A stretch of DNA of 64,000 nt. Origin: Sphingopyxis sp. CCNWLW2 (GTDB lineage Bacteria; Pseudomonadota; Alphaproteobacteria; Sphingomonadales; Sphingomonadaceae). Location: assembly GCF_037095755.1 (NCBI RefSeq), contig NZ_JBAWKJ010000001.1, positions 1,367,001 through 1,431,000 on the forward strand, in the 5' to 3' direction. Position numbers and translations under genes: made by a program. Shown in pieces: positions 63,631-64,000 of the stretch (position 1 is the stretch's first letter; every line of letters starts with the position of its first letter). Under the pieces are notes generated by a model. The model was not told where the DNA came from, searched no databases, and worked only from the letters and a program-made list of their open reading frames with translations.

Positions 63631-64000
63631 TTATAGCTCCCCGCCCAGCGCACCATATTTCGCCTCGAACCCGGCTTTGTCGCCGCGCGCGAGAAAACCC
63701 GCCTGGTCGACGATATTGTCGCGTGCGATGCGGCCCTGGAAGGCGCCGAGCTGCGGGTCGATCCGCGCGATGTCGGCGTCGGTCCAGTCGGCGATCTGCT
63801 GGAAGCTGCTGACGCCAAGGCCGTTCAACAGCACGACGAGCTTAGGGCCGACGCCTTTCAGCAGTTGCAGATTGTCGGGGCCGGTTTTGGGCGCCGCCGG
63901 GGCGGGCTTCGCGGCGGGTGGCGGCGGAACGGTCGGTTCTTCGGGAATGGTCGCCGTTTCAGCCGGCGCCGGCTTGGCGGTCGCCTTCTTCGTCGCGGGT
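63631..64000 (-). CDS. Helix-hairpin-helix protein, N-terminus outside window
   Basis: The frame is open to the window edge; 122 codons are visible. A Lys/Ala/Pro-rich linker (TKKATAKPAPAE, VPPPPAAKPAPAAPK) leads to a helix-hairpin-helix domain (DNLQLLKGVGPKLVVLLNGLG, split across residues), then SSFQQIADWTDADIARIDPQLGAF. HhH tails like this are fused to several housekeeping proteins in this order, so the identity of the missing N-terminal part is open. Confidence 0.75.
   Translation of the reverse strand, partial: PATKKATAKPAPAETATIPEEPTVPPPPAAKPAPAAPKTGPDNLQLLKGVGPKLVVLLNGLGVSSFQQIADWTDADIARIDPQLGAFQGRIARDNIVDQAGFLARGDKAGFEAKYGALGGEL

Overview
The window looks like chromosomal DNA of a sphingomonad alphaproteobacterium, most likely Sphingopyxis or Sphingomonas. 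The evidence is uniformly high GC, a long TonB-dependent receptor inside a polysaccharide-utilisation locus, several acyl-CoA/SDR catabolic clusters, and the short inverted intergenic repeats typical of that order. No rRNA, tRNA, CRISPR array, integrase, transposase or phage module was seen. No gap between genes exceeds 300 bases.

1-18.2 kb is a pectin/hexuronate utilisation locus. It holds kduI (cut by the window edge), kduD, kdgK and a type-B carboxylesterase on the plus strand. Opposite lies a pectate lyase-cupin-acetylesterase operon. Then come a TonB-dependent receptor, a GH43 enzyme, altronate dehydratase (uxaA), and an operon of a 2-oxopentenoate-hydratase-like protein, ExuT-type transporter, uxaC and fructuronate reductase. 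Together they take pectic polymer through unsaturated and saturated uronates to 2-keto-3-deoxygluconate and its 6-phosphate. The final aldolase is not in view. A shared palindrome built on GACACCGGTGTC sits at the receptor/lyase and hydratase/uxaA divergent promoters.

18.2-28.3 kb holds a LysR regulator and a long, tightly packed valine/isobutyrate degradation operon: mmsA, acyl-CoA dehydrogenase, 3-hydroxyisobutyryl-CoA hydrolase, enoyl-CoA hydratase and mmsB. Embedded in it are a polysaccharide deacetylase, two lipoproteins (one an I78-type inhibitor), a RidA protein, a YunG-like protein and an arginase-fold protein lacking one metal-binding histidine.

28.4-42.6 kb is acyl-CoA catabolism. 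The minus-strand operon (FadB/J-like protein, beta-lactamase-fold esterase, two SDRs, APH-type kinase, zinc alcohol dehydrogenase, acyl-CoA dehydrogenase, GPH transporter, SDR) contains a kinase plus dehydrogenase pair that matches the two halves of ACAD10/ACAD11. This suggests catabolism of 4-hydroxyacyl-CoAs through a phosphorylated intermediate. Divergent from it are two adjacent acyl-CoA dehydrogenases, probably heteromeric because one lacks the catalytic Glu, and an SDR.

42.7-64 kb is mostly housekeeping: PEP carboxylase, an HNH protein, gluQ, a HIG1-domain protein, cobalamin adenosyltransferase, ergothioneine genes egtB-egtD, 3-hydroxybutyryl-CoA dehydrogenase, a methyltransferase, secreted inhibitor-like proteins, a nucleoside transporter, and a compact yhhQ-argB-yggT-folD-unknown-marC operon. 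An OmpA-like lipoprotein and a CorC-family protein follow. The window ends with an orphan HTH protein, a visibly AT-richer lipoprotein gene and a partial helix-hairpin-helix protein.

The strongest candidates for new biology are the split ACAD10/11-like operon, the hydratase heading the hexuronate operon and the arginase-like protein in the valine operon. All functions are inferred from reading the sequence; no database search was possible.
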